From assembly GCF_030363035.1 (NCBI RefSeq), contig NZ_JAUCMN010000001.1, positions 124,001-188,000 on the forward strand: 64,000 bases of DNA, read 5' to 3'. A model generated the notes under the pieces. That model made no database searches. It saw nothing but the letters and a program-made list of their open reading frames with translations, and was not told where the DNA came from. Origin of the DNA: Curtobacterium caseinilyticum (GTDB lineage Bacteria > Actinomycetota > Actinomycetes > Actinomycetales > Microbacteriaceae). Position 1 is the stretch's first letter, and each line of letters begins with the position of its first letter. Shown one piece after another: positions 35,186 to 43,868 of the stretch. A program made the position numbers and the translations under genes.

Positions 35186-35815
35186 CTACTTGAGAAGGTA
35201 GATGACGGCGAAGAGGCCGATCCAGACGACGTCGACGAAGTGCCAGTAGTACGACACGACGATCGCGGTGGTCGCTTCCTTGTGACCGAAGTTCTTGGCG
35301 GCGAAGCCACGGCCGAGGGTCAGGAGGAACGCGATGAGACCACCCGTGACGTGCAGGCCGTGGAAGCCGGTGGTCATGTAGAAGGCCGAGCCGTACGCGC
35401 TCGAGGAGAGCGTCACGCCCTCGTGCCAGAGGTTGGCGTACTCGAAGATCTGGCCGCAGACGAAGATCGCGCCCATGCAGTACGTGACGAAGAACCACTC
35501 CGTCATGCCCCAGTCCTTCGGGTTCCAGCTCGTGCGGTGCACCTGGAAGCGCTCCGCGGCGAAGACCGCGAACTGGCAGGCGAAGCTGGACAGCACCAGG
35601 ATGATCGTGTTCACCGAGGCGAAGGGCACCTCGAGCTTGGCGGTCTCGGTCGCCCAGAGCTCGGGCGAGGTGCTGCGCAGCGTGAAGTAGATCGCGAACA
35701 GGCCGGCGAAGAACATGACCTCGCTGCCCAGCCACACGATCGTCCCCACGGCAACGGCGTTCGGCCTGTTCAGGACCGGACCGCTGGCGGATCTGGAGAG
35801 AGGGGTGCTAGTCAC
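35186..35815 (-). CDS. ctaE: Cytochrome c oxidase subunit III
   Basis: A five-span subunit III of aa3 oxidase, with [40 protein letters not shown] and [20 protein letters not shown]. The GTG at 35815 gives 209 residues. An ATG three codons earlier is possible, but it sits inside the CATAAT -10 box that ends 7 bases before the GTG, so a leaderless GTG start fits best. Subunits I and II are not in the window. The order ctaE-qcrCAB is conserved in actinobacteria. Confidence 0.93.
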   Translation of the reverse strand: MTSTPLSRSASGPVLNRPNAVAVGTIVWLGSEVMFFAGLFAIYFTLRSTSPELWATETAKLEVPFASVNTIILVLSSFACQFAVFAAERFQVHRTSWNPKDWGMTEWFFVTYCMGAIFVCGQIFEYANLWHEGVTLSSSAYGSAFYMTTGFHGLHVTGGLIAFLLTLGRGFAAKNFGHKEATTAIVVSYYWHFVDVVWIGLFAVIYLLK

Positions 35816-35822
35816 GTCCTCC

Positions 35823-35828
35823 ATTATG
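35823..35828 (-). promoter_or_regulatory. Candidate -10 box, leaderless, for ctaE-qcrCAB
   Basis: Minus-strand CATAAT, a close match to TATAAT, ends 7 bases before the GTG at 35815. Confidence 0.5.
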
Positions 35829-35882
35829 GCCGAAACCACTGACAGTGTTTTCGCAGGACACTGGCGGGTCGTTCGAACTCAG

Positions 35883-35888
35883 TACGAT
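35883..35888 (+). promoter_or_regulatory. Candidate -10 box, leaderless, for trpD
   Basis: TACGAT ends 6 bases before the trpD ATG at 35895; no ribosome site. Confidence 0.45.
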
Positions 35889-35894
35889 CGAGCC

Positions 35895-36950
35895 ATGTCG
35901 CCCACACTCTCCTGGCCAGCAGTCATCAGCTCGCTCATGGCGCGCGAGGACCTCTCGATCAGGCAGTCCACGTGGGCCATGGAGGAGATCGTGCAGGGGC
36001 GCGCGACCGCCGCCCAGATCGCGGCCTTCGCGGTGGCGCTCCGGGCGAAGGGCGAGACCGTCGACGAGGTCGTCGGGTTCCGCGACGCGATCCTGGACGC
36101 CGCCGTCCCGCTGGAGGTCGACCCGATGGCACTCGACATCGTCGGGACCGGTGGCGACGTCGTGGGGACCGTGAACGTGTCGACGATGGCCGCGATCGTG
36201 ATCGCCGCCGCGGGCGTGCCGGTCGTGAAGCACGGCAACCGTGCCAGCTCGTCCAAGTCCGGATCGAGCGACGTGCTCGCCGCGCTCGGCCTCGACCTCA
36301 CGATGGACGCCGCGCGTGTCGCGGACACCTTCCGGCGTGTCGGTCTGACCTTCGCGTTCGCCAGCGCCTTCCACCCTGGCTTCGCGCACGCCGCGCCGGT
36401 GCGCCGCGAGATCGGCGTCCCGACCGTGTTCAACTTCCTCGGTCCGCTCGTGAACCCCGCCCGGTGCGAGGCGAACGCGGTGGGCGTGGCGCAGCTCGAG
36501 CTCGTCCCGATCATCACGGGCGTGTTCCAGACCCGTGGGGCGACCGCGCTCGTCTTCCGCGGCGACGACGGCCTCGACGAACTCACCACGACCGGGCACT
36601 CGCACATCTGGGAGGTCACCGGTGGACGGGTGACCGAGCACGACCTCGACCCGCGTGACCTCGGCATCCCCCGGGCCCGCACCGAGGACCTGCTCGGCGG
36701 CGACCCGGCGCACAACGCCGCCGTGGTGCACCGCGTGCTCGCGGGGGAGACGGGACCGGTCCGCGACATCGTCCTGCTCAACGCCGCGGCAGGCCTGGTG
36801 TCCTTCCGCCTGGCCGAGGACCCGGAGCAGGCCGACCGCCCGATCCTCACCCGCTTCCGCGAGCAGCTCGCCGTCGCGGCCGAGGCGGTCGACTCCGGTG
36901 CCGGAGCGCGCAAACTGGCCGACTGGGTCGGCGCGGCGCCCGCGGTCTGA
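35895..36950 (+). CDS. trpD: Anthranilate phosphoribosyltransferase
   Basis: A 351-residue enzyme of tryptophan synthesis that joins anthranilate to PRPP. The PRPP loop DIVGTGGDVVGTVNVST, the anthranilate-site KHGNRASSSKSGSSDVLAAL and the metal-binding DDGLDE are intact; NFLGPLVNPA is typical. Length is normal. It diverges from ctaE and is not linked to other trp genes; this trpD-ctaE neighbourhood is known from other actinobacteria. A palindromic element follows 13 bases after its stop. Confidence 0.94.
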   Translation: MSPTLSWPAVISSLMAREDLSIRQSTWAMEEIVQGRATAAQIAAFAVALRAKGETVDEVVGFRDAILDAAVPLEVDPMALDIVGTGGDVVGTVNVSTMAAIVIAAAGVPVVKHGNRASSSKSGSSDVLAALGLDLTMDAARVADTFRRVGLTFAFASAFHPGFAHAAPVRREIGVPTVFNFLGPLVNPARCEANAVGVAQLELVPIITGVFQTRGATALVFRGDDGLDELTTTGHSHIWEVTGGRVTEHDLDPRDLGIPRARTEDLLGGDPAHNAAVVHRVLAGETGPVRDIVLLNAAAGLVSFRLAEDPEQADRPILTRFREQLAVAAEAVDSGAGARKLADWVGAAPAV

Positions 36951-36963
36951 CCCCGCGTCGAGG

Positions 36964-37039
36964 CCCGCAAGACGCAACGTCGGCGACTCCCCGCAGCACT
37001 GTTCCGCTGCGAGGAGGCGCCCTCGTTGCGTCTTGCGGG
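36964..37039. repeat. 76-base palindromic element, copy 2 (CGCAAGACGCAA family)
   Basis: Arms CCCGCAAGACGCAACG (36964-36979) and CGTTGCGTCTTGCGGG (37024-37039) are perfect inverses over 16 bases. The interior continues as an imperfect stem (GGCG, CTCC, CGCAGC with GCTGCG, GGAG, CGCC), so the whole element can form one long hairpin. Same arms as 13976-14049. Confidence 0.85.
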
Positions 37040-37083
37040 ACCGGCAGGACCGCGGACCCCGCCACGCGCACCAGCGCAACGCA

Positions 37084-37128
37084 CTGGAGGCGTGGTGCCG
37101 GTCCGTGGGACCGGAACCGCGCCTCCAG
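37084..37128. terminator. Bidirectional hairpin between trpD and glpK
   Basis: CTGGAGGCG (37084-37092) pairs with CGCCTCCAG (37120-37128), and inside it CCGGTCC (37098-37104) with GGACCGG (37108-37114). It ends 20 bases before the glpK stop on the minus strand. Confidence 0.6.
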
Positions 37129-37148
37129 GCGGTCACCTCAGACGCGTG

Positions 37149-38660
37149 TCAGCGCACGTCCTCGTCGACCCAGTCGAAGGTCTTCGTGACGGCCTTCTTC
37201 CAGAGGCGCAGCGTGCGCTCGCGCTCCGCCGCGTCGAGCTGCGGCTCCCAGCGCTTGTCCTCCTGCCAGTTGGCGCGCAGCTCGTCGAGGTTGGCCCAGA
37301 AGCCGACGGCCAGGCCGGCGGCGTAGGCGGCGCCGAGGGCGGTGGTCTCCGCGACGACCGGGCGGACGACCGGCACGTCGAGGATGTCCGCCTGGAACTG
37401 CATGAGCGCGTCGTTCGCGGTCATGCCGCCGTCGACCTTGAGCTCGGTCAGGTCCACGCCGGAGTCCGCGTTGACGGCGTCCAGGACCTCGCGGGTCTGC
37501 AGCGCCGTCGCCTCGAGGGCGGCACGGGCGATGTGCCCCTTGTTGACGTAGCGGGTGAGACCGACGATGGCGCCGCGGGCGTCCGGACGCCAGTACGGCG
37601 CGAAGAGGCCCGAGAACGCCGGCACGAAGTACACGCCGCCGTTGTCCTCGACGGTCTTCGCGAGCGCCTCGACCTCGGGTGCGCTGCCGATCAGGCCGAG
37701 GTTGTCGCGGAGCCACTGGATGAGCGAACCCGTGACGGCGATCGAGCCCTCGAGTGCGTAGTGCGTCTCCTGGTCGCCGAGCTTGTACCCGACGGTCGTG
37801 AGCAGCCCGTTCTCCGAGCGGACGATCTCGGTGCCCGTGTTGAAGATGAGGAAGTTGCCGGTGCCGTAGGTGTTCTTCGACTCGCCCTGGTCGAACGCGG
37901 CCTGACCGAAGGTCGCGGCCTGCTGGTCGCCCAGGATGCCGGCGATCGGGACCTCGCGGAGGAGGCTCGACGACTCGACGTGGCCGTACACCTCGGAGGA
38001 GCTGACGATCTCCGGGAGCATCGACTTCGGCACCCCGAAGTCGGCCAGGATGTCGTCGCGCCACTGCAGCGTCTCGAGGTCCATGAACAGCGTGCGGGAC
38101 GCGTTCGTGACGTCGGTCTTGTGGACGCCGCCGTCGGTGCCGCCGGTCAGGTTCCAGAGCACCCAGGTGTCGGTCGTGCCGAAGAGCAGGTCGCCCGCCT
38201 CGGCCTTCTCGCGAGCACCCTCGACGTTCTCGAGGATCCAGGCGATCTTCGTACCGGCGAAGTACGTCGCGAGCGGCAGGCCCACGATCGCCTTGTAGCG
38301 GTCGGTGTCGCCGTCGGCCAGCTCGTCGACGATCGACTGGGTGCGGGTGTCCTGCCAGACGATGGCGTTGTAGACGGCCTTGCCGGTGGTCTTGTCCCAG
38401 ACCACCGCGGTCTCGCGCTGGTTCGTGATGCCGACCGCCGCGACGTCGTGGCGGGTGATGTCGGCGCGGGACAGGGCCTGGCCGATGACCTCGCGGACGT
38501 TGTCCCAGATCTCCGCCGGGTCGTGCTCGACCCACCCGGCGCGCGGGAAGATCTGCTCGTGCTCCTTCTGTCCGACGGACACGATCGAGCCGGAGTGGTC
38601 GAAGACGATGGCGCGCGTCGAGGTCGTGCCCTGGTCGATGGCGACGATGTAGTCGGCCAT
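37149..38660 (-). CDS. glpK: Glycerol kinase
   Basis: A 503-residue FGGY kinase producing glycerol 3-phosphate. The N-terminal [49 protein letters not shown] and the C-terminal [20 protein letters not shown] are family signatures. ATG 38660 has AGGAGA upstream. It follows glpF by 44 bases in the same operon, giving uptake plus trapping of glycerol. No glpD gene is in the window. Confidence 0.96.
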   Translation of the reverse strand: MADYIVAIDQGTTSTRAIVFDHSGSIVSVGQKEHEQIFPRAGWVEHDPAEIWDNVREVIGQALSRADITRHDVAAVGITNQRETAVVWDKTTGKAVYNAIVWQDTRTQSIVDELADGDTDRYKAIVGLPLATYFAGTKIAWILENVEGAREKAEAGDLLFGTTDTWVLWNLTGGTDGGVHKTDVTNASRTLFMDLETLQWRDDILADFGVPKSMLPEIVSSSEVYGHVESSSLLREVPIAGILGDQQAATFGQAAFDQGESKNTYGTGNFLIFNTGTEIVRSENGLLTTVGYKLGDQETHYALEGSIAVTGSLIQWLRDNLGLIGSAPEVEALAKTVEDNGGVYFVPAFSGLFAPYWRPDARGAIVGLTRYVNKGHIARAALEATALQTREVLDAVNADSGVDLTELKVDGGMTANDALMQFQADILDVPVVRPVVAETTALGAAYAAGLAVGFWANLDELRANWQEDKRWEPQLDAAERERTLRLWKKAVTKTFDWVDEDVR

Positions 38661-38704
38661 GGGTTCTCCTTGGGGTTGCGTTCGGTGTGGTGGACGGGTC
38701 GTCG

Positions 38705-39430
38705 TCAGGAGACGACGGGGAGCAGGAACGTCGAGGCGCCTGCGGCCAGGGCGGCACCGATGAGCGGGCCGACGACCGGGACCCAGCTGTAGGCCCAGTC
38801 GCTGGTGCCCTTGCCCTTGATCGGCAGGATCGCGTGGGCGATGCGCGGGCCGAGGTCACGGGCCGGGTTGATGGCGTAGCCGGTGGGGCCACCGAGCGAG
38901 ACGCCGATCGCGATCACGAGGAAGGCGACGGGGACGGCACCGAGCTCGGCCGGGGCCTTGCCGTTCGTGATGCCGAGGATGACGAAGACCAGCACGAAGG
39001 TGCCGATGACCTCGGTGACGAGGTTCCAGCCGTAGCTGCGGATCGCCGGGCCGGTCGAGAACACGCCGAGCTTGGCGGCCGCGTCGGGCTCCTCGTCGAA
39101 GTGCTGCTTGTAGGCGAGCCAGACGATGACGGCACCGATGAACGCGCCGAGCAGCTGGGCGACCCAGTAGATGAGCATGGTGCCGAAGCTGATGTTGCCG
39201 AGCAGCATCTGCGCGAGGCTGACCGCCGGGTTCAGCTGGCCGCCGGACTTGTAGGACACGAGGACACCGGCGAAGACCGCGAAGCCCCAGCCGATCGTGA
39301 CCATGAGGAAGCCGGCGCCGAAGCCCTTCGACTTCGTGAGCGAGACGGCGGCGACGACGCCGCCACCCAGGATGATGAGCAACGCCGTCCCGACGAGCTC
39401 TGACATGAAATTGACGCCGATGCCGTCCAT
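38705..39430 (-). CDS. glpF: Glycerol uptake facilitator (aquaglyceroporin)
   Basis: A 241-residue six-span channel of the MIP family. The two NPA motifs are [12 protein letters not shown] and [13 protein letters not shown]; Asp directly after NPAR marks the glycerol-conducting branch. ATG 39430 is chosen because GGAGGT lies 5 bases before it. It is the first gene of the glpFK operon and diverges from dhaKLM across a shared control region. Confidence 0.95.
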   Translation of the reverse strand: MDGIGVNFMSELVGTALLIILGGGVVAAVSLTKSKGFGAGFLMVTIGWGFAVFAGVLVSYKSGGQLNPAVSLAQMLLGNISFGTMLIYWVAQLLGAFIGAVIVWLAYKQHFDEEPDAAAKLGVFSTGPAIRSYGWNLVTEVIGTFVLVFVILGITNGKAPAELGAVPVAFLVIAIGVSLGGPTGYAINPARDLGPRIAHAILPIKGKGTSDWAYSWVPVVGPLIGAALAAGASTFLLPVVS

Positions 39431-39564
39431 CGGTGACCTCCAGTGCGAGTGGGTGGGGGTCCGGTGGTGCTGCTGCGTCCGGCACTCCCCGTTGAGTGAT
39501 TGGGGCCGAGCATAGTGAGCGCGATCGCCACCGCGCGATGCGCCGCCGAGCGAAGTCGGGCAAA

Positions 39565-39580
39565 GTGCACGAACGTGCAC
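39565..39580. promoter_or_regulatory. Operator-like dyad, copy 1
   Basis: GTGCACGAACGTGCAC. The half-site GTGCAC is itself palindromic, so the site is both a direct and an inverted repeat. An exact second copy has its centre 75 bases away. Confidence 0.65.
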
Positions 39581-39639
39581 GAGGACTGTGCGCCGAGGCA
39601 TCCTCGGGCGTCGACGGCACGCCGTCGGGTGACAAGGCT

Positions 39640-39655
39640 GTGCACGAACGTGCAC
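39640..39655. promoter_or_regulatory. Operator-like dyad, copy 2
   Basis: A second GTGCACGAACGTGCAC, ending 23 bases before the TAGGGT hexamer and so touching the -35 position of the presumed dhaK promoter, a place suited to repression. Confidence 0.65.
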
Positions 39656-39678
39656 GGGGTGCGAACGGGCGCCCGCTG

Positions 39679-39684
39679 TAGGGT
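39679..39684 (+). promoter_or_regulatory. Candidate -10 box for dhaKLM
   Basis: TAGGGT 69 bases before the dhaK ATG. Confidence 0.35.
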
Positions 39685-39753
39685 GGTCGCACTCCGGTCG
39701 ACGACGGCGGTGTGACCCCGCCCGCGGTCGGCCCCGCACCCGTGGAGGTCAGC

Positions 39754-40755
39754 ATGAAGAAGCTCATCAACGATCCGCAGGCCGTCGTCACCGAGACCGT
39801 CCGAGGCTTCGCCCGGGCCCACGAGGGACACGTCGTCCTGGTCGAGGACCCGGTCCACCTCCACCGGGCGGACGCACCCGTGCAGGGCAAGGTCGGCATC
39901 GTCAGCGGTGGCGGCAGCGGCCACGAACCGCTCCACGCCGGCTTCGTCGGCCCCGGCATGCTCGACGCCGCCGTCCCCGGTCCGGTGTTCACGAGCCCGA
40001 CGCCCGACCCGATCGTCGCGGCGACGAAGGCCGTCGACGGGGGAGCGGGCGTGCTCCACATCGTGAAGAACTACACCGGTGACGTGCTCAACTTCGAGAC
40101 CGCCGCCGAGCTCGCGGCGATGGACGACGTCCGCGTCGAGGCCGTCGTGGTCGACGACGACGTCGCCGTGCAGGACTCGCTGTACACCGCCGGCCGACGC
40201 GGCGTCGCCGGGACGGTCGTCGTCGAGAAGTGCGCCGGTGCAGCCGCCGAGCGCGGCGACGACCTCGACGCGGTCGCGGCGGTCGCCCGCCGCGTCAACG
40301 AGGTCACCCGCTCGATGGGGCTGGCGCTGGGCTCGGGCACAGTCCCGCACGCCGGAGAGCCGTCCTTCACGCTCGCCGACGACGAGGTCGAGCTCGGCAT
40401 CGGGATCCACGGCGAGCCCGGGCGCGAGCGCATCCCGATGGCGCCGGCGGACCAGCTCGTCGACCGCGTGCTCGAGCCGGTCCTCACCGACCTCGCAGCT
40501 CCGGCGGGCTCGGAGCTCCTGCTGCTCGTGAACGGCATGGGCGGGACGCCGCTGTCCGAGCTGTACATCGTCTACCGGCGCGCCGCCGAGGTGCTCGCCG
40601 ACCGCGGCCACCACGTCGCGCGTAGCCTGGTCGGGGACTACGTCACGTCCCTCGAGATGCCGGGCTTCTCGATCACCGTCACGGTGCTCGACGAGGAGCT
40701 CACCACCCTCTGGGACGCCCCGGTGGAGACCCCCGCGCTGCGCTGGGGTCGCTGA
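39754..40755 (+). CDS. dhaK: Dihydroxyacetone kinase subunit DhaK
   Basis: A 333-residue substrate-binding subunit of PTS-dependent dihydroxyacetone kinase. KKLINDPQAVVTETVRGFAR at the start, GIVSGGGSGHEPLHAGFVG, and the hemiaminal-forming His in GLALGSGTVPHAGEPSF are all present. ATG 39754 has GGAGG 8 bases upstream. It heads dhaKLM, whose product dihydroxyacetone phosphate enters glycolysis directly. Confidence 0.95.
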   Translation: MKKLINDPQAVVTETVRGFARAHEGHVVLVEDPVHLHRADAPVQGKVGIVSGGGSGHEPLHAGFVGPGMLDAAVPGPVFTSPTPDPIVAATKAVDGGAGVLHIVKNYTGDVLNFETAAELAAMDDVRVEAVVVDDDVAVQDSLYTAGRRGVAGTVVVEKCAGAAAERGDDLDAVAAVARRVNEVTRSMGLALGSGTVPHAGEPSFTLADDEVELGIGIHGEPGRERIPMAPADQLVDRVLEPVLTDLAAPAGSELLLLVNGMGGTPLSELYIVYRRAAEVLADRGHHVARSLVGDYVTSLEMPGFSITVTVLDEELTTLWDAPVETPALRWGR

Positions 40756-40786
40756 CCACCGACCATCATCCAGGAAGGGACACGAA

Positions 40787-41413
40787 TTGGCGCTCGACAC
40801 CGCATGGGCCATCGACTGGGTGCGCCGCACCGCCGCGACCATCGACGACCACCGGGCTGAACTCGTCACGCTCGACCGCGAGATCGGCGACGGGGACCAC
40901 GGCGAGAACCTCGACCGCGGGTTCCGCGCCGTCGTGGAGGCCGTCGACAGCGCAACCTTCGACACCCCGGGAGCGGTCTTCAAGACCGTCGCGACCAAGC
41001 TCATCTCGACGGTCGGCGGCGCGGCCGGCCCGCTCTTCGGCACCGCCTACCTGAAGGCCGCGCAGGCCGCCGGTGACACCGCCGAGCTCGACGCGGACAC
41101 CCTGGTCGCCGTGCTCACCGCCGCCCGCGACGGCATCGTGTCGCGCGGCAAGGCCGAGGTCGGCGACAAGACCATGGTCGACGCGTGGTCCGCCGCGGTC
41201 GACGCCGCGAGCACGGCAGCCGCCGCCGGCGAGGGTCCGGAGCGCGTGCTCGCAGCGGCTGCGGACGCCGCGGTGGCCGGGGCCGAGTCGACCGAGCCGC
41301 TCGTCGCACGGAAGGGTCGTGCGAGCTACCTGGGCGAGCGCGCCGTCGGGCACCGCGATCCCGGTGCCCAGTCGACGGCGTACATCCTGCGCGCCGCGGT
41401 GGACGCCGCGTGA
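40787..41413 (+). CDS. dhaL: Dihydroxyacetone kinase subunit DhaL
   Basis: A 208-residue ADP-binding subunit. The nucleotide/metal site is LDREIGDGDHGENLDRGF, followed by TVGGAAGPLFGTAYLKAA and the C-terminal GERAVGHRDPGAQSTAYIL. Translation starts at TTG 40787, with GGAAGGGA 6 bases before it. The phosphate comes from DhaM through the bound ADP/ATP. dhaM overlaps its stop by four bases. Confidence 0.95.
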   Translation: MALDTAWAIDWVRRTAATIDDHRAELVTLDREIGDGDHGENLDRGFRAVVEAVDSATFDTPGAVFKTVATKLISTVGGAAGPLFGTAYLKAAQAAGDTAELDADTLVAVLTAARDGIVSRGKAEVGDKTMVDAWSAAVDAASTAAAAGEGPERVLAAAADAAVAGAESTEPLVARKGRASYLGERAVGHRDPGAQSTAYILRAAVDAA

Positions 41414-42132
41414 CCGTCGGCATCCTGGTCGTCTCGCACAGCGCGGCGATCGCGACGGGGACCGTCGAGCTCGCGCGGCAGATGGCGGCGGACGTGCCGC
41501 TCGTCGCCGCGGGCGGCACCGAGGACGGCGGCATCGGTACGTCGTTCGAGGCGATCACGGAGGGGATCGGCGCGCTGTCGTCGGCGGACGCCGTCGTCGT
41601 GCTCTGCGACCTCGGCTCGGCCTACCTGACCACCGACACCGCGCTCGACTTCCTCGACGAGGCCGACCGGGCGCGCGTGCACGTCTCGCAGGCCCCGCTC
41701 GTCGAGGGCACCGTCGCCGCGGCCGTGGCCGCGCAGACGGGTGGCGACGTCGACGCCGTGCTCGCCGCGGCGGCGTCCGCCGCAGCCTCCGCGGAGGACG
41801 TGAGCAGCGCCTCCCGTCCGTCCGGCGACCGGCCAGGAGGCGCGACACCCGTCGACGACGGTGGTCCCGTCCCCGAGACGGTCGCGTCGGCGACCGTCGA
41901 GCTCGTCAACGAGAGCGGGCTGCACGCCCGCCCCGCCGCCGAGTTCGTGAAGGCGGCCGCGAAGCACGAGGCCCGCGTCCGCGTGAACGGCGTCGACGCG
42001 AAGAGCCTGCTCGCGATCATGGCGCTGGCGCTCCCGCAGGGGGCGACCGTGACGATCGAGGCCGACGGCCCGGATGCGCAGGACGCCGTCGACACGCTCG
42101 TCGCCCTCGTGCGCAGCGGCTTCGGGGAGTAG
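41410..42132 (+). CDS. dhaM: DhaM phosphotransfer subunit (EIIA-man domain fused to HPr)
   Basis: A 240-residue two-domain protein. The first 125 residues are a mannose-type EIIA fold with the active His in GILVVSHSAAIATGTVE; a Ser/Pro/Gly linker (about 130-155) leads to an HPr domain with the active His in NESGLHARPAAEFVKAA and the regulatory-type Ser in DAKSLLAIMALAL. It receives phosphate from PTS enzyme I and rephosphorylates ADP on DhaL. No enzyme I domain is fused and none is in the window, so EI must come from elsewhere. Confidence 0.93.
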   Translation: MTVGILVVSHSAAIATGTVELARQMAADVPLVAAGGTEDGGIGTSFEAITEGIGALSSADAVVVLCDLGSAYLTTDTALDFLDEADRARVHVSQAPLVEGTVAAAVAAQTGGDVDAVLAAAASAAASAEDVSSASRPSGDRPGGATPVDDGGPVPETVASATVELVNESGLHARPAAEFVKAAAKHEARVRVNGVDAKSLLAIMALALPQGATVTIEADGPDAQDAVDTLVALVRSGFGE

Positions 42133-42148
42133 TACCGGCCGGAAGGCC

Positions 42149-42982
42149 TCAGGCCGTCGGGAGTTCCTGCAGACCGGTCACCCGGAGCAGGTCGAGGGCC
42201 GCGGCGTCCGGTGAGCCCGGTGTCACGGTGTACACGACGATGCGCAGGTCACTGCCCGGCACCGTGAGGACGTCGCAGTCGACCTCGACCGGGCCCACCC
42301 GGCTCGTCACGACCTTGCGGCTCGTCCGGTGCTCGGCGATGCGGCCGGTCTCCCAACGTCGGGCGAACTCGCGCGACTCGCGACGCAGGCGGGCGACGAG
42401 GGCGGCCAGCTCGCGGTCGGCGGGGTAGCGGCCGGACGCGGCGCGGAGGTCCGCGACCAGGTCGCTCGAGAAGTCCTCCTGGTGGGTGTCGTCCCACGCC
42501 ACGCCGTCGTGCCCCTGCGTGAAGTGGCGCCAGACGAGGTTGCCCTCGATCCCCGTCCACCGCGAGGGGTCGCCGTTGAGCGCCGCCCAGAGGTCGTTCC
42601 ACAGCACGATGTCGTGCGCCGCCGTGAACACCGCGATCGGCACGTCGCCGAGCCGGTCGACGATGCGCTGCACGCCGGGCGACACGTGGCGGGGGACGAC
42701 CCCGCGTGAGGGCGGTGCCGCGCCCGCCACCCGGAAGAGGTGGTCGCGCTCCGCCTCGGTCAGGCGGAGCGCCGTCGCGAGGGCCCCGAGCAGCTGCGGC
42801 GACGGGTTCGTCGCGCGACCCTGTTCGAGCCGGACGACGTAGTCGACGCTCACCCCGGCGAGCGCAGCCAGTTCCTCGCGCCGGAGCCCCGGCGTCCGCC
42901 GTCCCGCTCCGGCGGGCAGGCCGACCTCCTCGGGACGGACCCGGTCGCGCCAAGACCGCAGGACGTCGGCGAACTCGCTCAT
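42149..42982 (-). CDS. XRE-family regulator with MmyB-like ligand-binding domain
   Basis: A 277-residue transcription factor. An N-terminal helix-turn-helix (TPGLRREELAALAGVSVDYV, then RLEQGRATNPSPQLLGALAT) is followed by a PAS-like MmyB domain (VPIAVFTAAHDIVLWNDLWA, YPADRELAALVARLRRESRE). This group often binds fatty acids or small aromatic ligands and lies divergent to an SDR gene, as here. ATG 42982 follows a CAGGAT hexamer by 6 bases. It probably represses itself and the SDR through the dyad in the shared gap. Confidence 0.88.
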   Translation of the reverse strand: MSEFADVLRSWRDRVRPEEVGLPAGAGRRTPGLRREELAALAGVSVDYVVRLEQGRATNPSPQLLGALATALRLTEAERDHLFRVAGAAPPSRGVVPRHVSPGVQRIVDRLGDVPIAVFTAAHDIVLWNDLWAALNGDPSRWTGIEGNLVWRHFTQGHDGVAWDDTHQEDFSSDLVADLRAASGRYPADRELAALVARLRRESREFARRWETGRIAEHRTSRKVVTSRVGPVEVDCDVLTVPGSDLRIVVYTVTPGSPDAAALDLLRVTGLQELPTA

Positions 42983-42988
42983 GGTCCC

Positions 42989-42994
42989 ATCCTG
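42989..42994 (-). promoter_or_regulatory. Candidate -10 box, leaderless, for the XRE regulator
   Basis: Minus-strand CAGGAT ends 6 bases before the ATG at 42982. Confidence 0.4.
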
Positions 42995-43040
42995 GACGAA
43001 CCGGCGCCGTCGGTCCTGGTACCGCTGGTCCCACCGTCGA

Positions 43041-43066
43041 CCGGTGCCTGGGAGCCAGGGCACCGG
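43041..43066. promoter_or_regulatory. Operator-like dyad between the XRE regulator and SDR
   Basis: CCGGTGCCTGG (43041-43051) and CCAGGGCACCGG (43055-43066) form an inverted repeat with one extra base in the right arm. It lies just before the SDR ribosome site (GGTGGAGG). Confidence 0.45.
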
Positions 43067-43083
43067 GGGAGCAGGGTGGAGGC

Positions 43084-43764
43084 ATGACGACGACACTCAT
43101 CACCGGAGCGAACCGATCCCTCGGCCTCGAGACCGCGCGACGCCTCATCGAGGCCGGCCACACCGTGTACGCCGGGATGCGCGACACCGCGTCCGGCGAC
43201 GACGCACGGGCGCTCGGCGCCCACGTCGTGCAGCTCGACGTCACCGACCAGGCCTCCGTCGATGCGGCCGTCGCGTCGCTGCCGGAGCTCGACGTCCTGG
43301 TGAACAACGCCGGCGTGCTCGGTAGTGCGTTCGGGGTGGACGACCTCGACGCCGCAGCGATCGACGACGTGCTCGCCACGAACGTGACCGGCGTGGTGCG
43401 CGTGACCCAGGCGGCGCTGCCGTTGCTGCGCGCATCGTCCAACCCGGTCGTCGTGAACGTCGCGTCCGGTGTCGGCTTCACGAGGTGGCTCACGACTCCG
43501 GGGCACGACGAGTACCCGGTCGCCGCCGTGCCGTACGCGGCGTCGAAGGCGGCGCTCATCGCGATGACCGTGCAGTACGCGAAGAACCTGCCCGGGTTCC
43601 GGGTGAACGCGAGCGACCCGGGCTACACGGCGACCGCGTTCAACGGGTTCGGCGGACACCAGACCGTGACCGAGGGAACGGATGCGACCGTCGCCCTGGC
43701 GACGATCGGGGCGGACGGGCCGACGGGGGAGTTCCACGACCGGAACGGGCGCATCGCGTACTGA
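43084..43764 (+). CDS. Short-chain dehydrogenase/reductase
   Basis: A 226-residue classical SDR. The cofactor motif TLITGANRSLGLETARRLIE, LDVLVNNAGVLG, the catalytic Ser region VVNVASGVGF and the YAASKAA active-site motif (Tyr and Lys) are intact. Residues after the fingerprint (NASDPGYTATAFNG) are typical. Arg at residue 31 after strand 2 (AGMRD) suggests NADP preference. It diverges from the XRE regulator and is presumably its target. The substrate is not known. Confidence 0.9.
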   Translation: MTTTLITGANRSLGLETARRLIEAGHTVYAGMRDTASGDDARALGAHVVQLDVTDQASVDAAVASLPELDVLVNNAGVLGSAFGVDDLDAAAIDDVLATNVTGVVRVTQAALPLLRASSNPVVVNVASGVGFTRWLTTPGHDEYPVAAVPYAASKAALIAMTVQYAKNLPGFRVNASDPGYTATAFNGFGGHQTVTEGTDATVALATIGADGPTGEFHDRNGRIAY

Positions 43765-43770
43765 CCCGAC

Positions 43771-43818
43771 GACGGACGGGAGGCGCGTGGCGGATCCGCC
43801 ACGCGCCTCCCGTCCGTC
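43771..43818. terminator. Perfect 48-base palindrome (GGGAGGCGCG family)
   Basis: A 24-base arm beginning GACGGACGGGAGGCGCG meets its exact inverse with no spacer. It starts 7 bases after the SDR stop. Longest perfect member of the hairpin family also found at 48873, 57932 and 57988. Confidence 0.8.
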
Positions 43819-43856
43819 ATGGGTCGCCGACTCGCTCGTGACCGCACCGCGTGTGC

Positions 43857-43862
43857 CAGGAT
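43857..43862 (+). promoter_or_regulatory. Candidate -10 box, leaderless, for the alcohol dehydrogenase
   Basis: CAGGAT ends 6 bases before the GTG at 43869; no ribosome site. Confidence 0.4.
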
Positions 43863-43868
43863 CGGCGG

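Larger units (their letters stand above)
39431..39753. promoter_or_regulatory. Control region between glpFK and dhaKLM
   Basis: A 323-base gap holding two identical 16-base dyads, a -10-like TAGGGT before dhaK, a possible minus-strand TATGCT (39509-39514) before glpF, and GGAGG before each operon. No gene is seen. Confidence 0.6.

Noticed and set aside
42137..42157. Small CGGCC/GGCCG dyad between dhaM and the XRE gene
   Set aside because: Five-base stem, expected by chance at this GC content; not enough for a terminator call.
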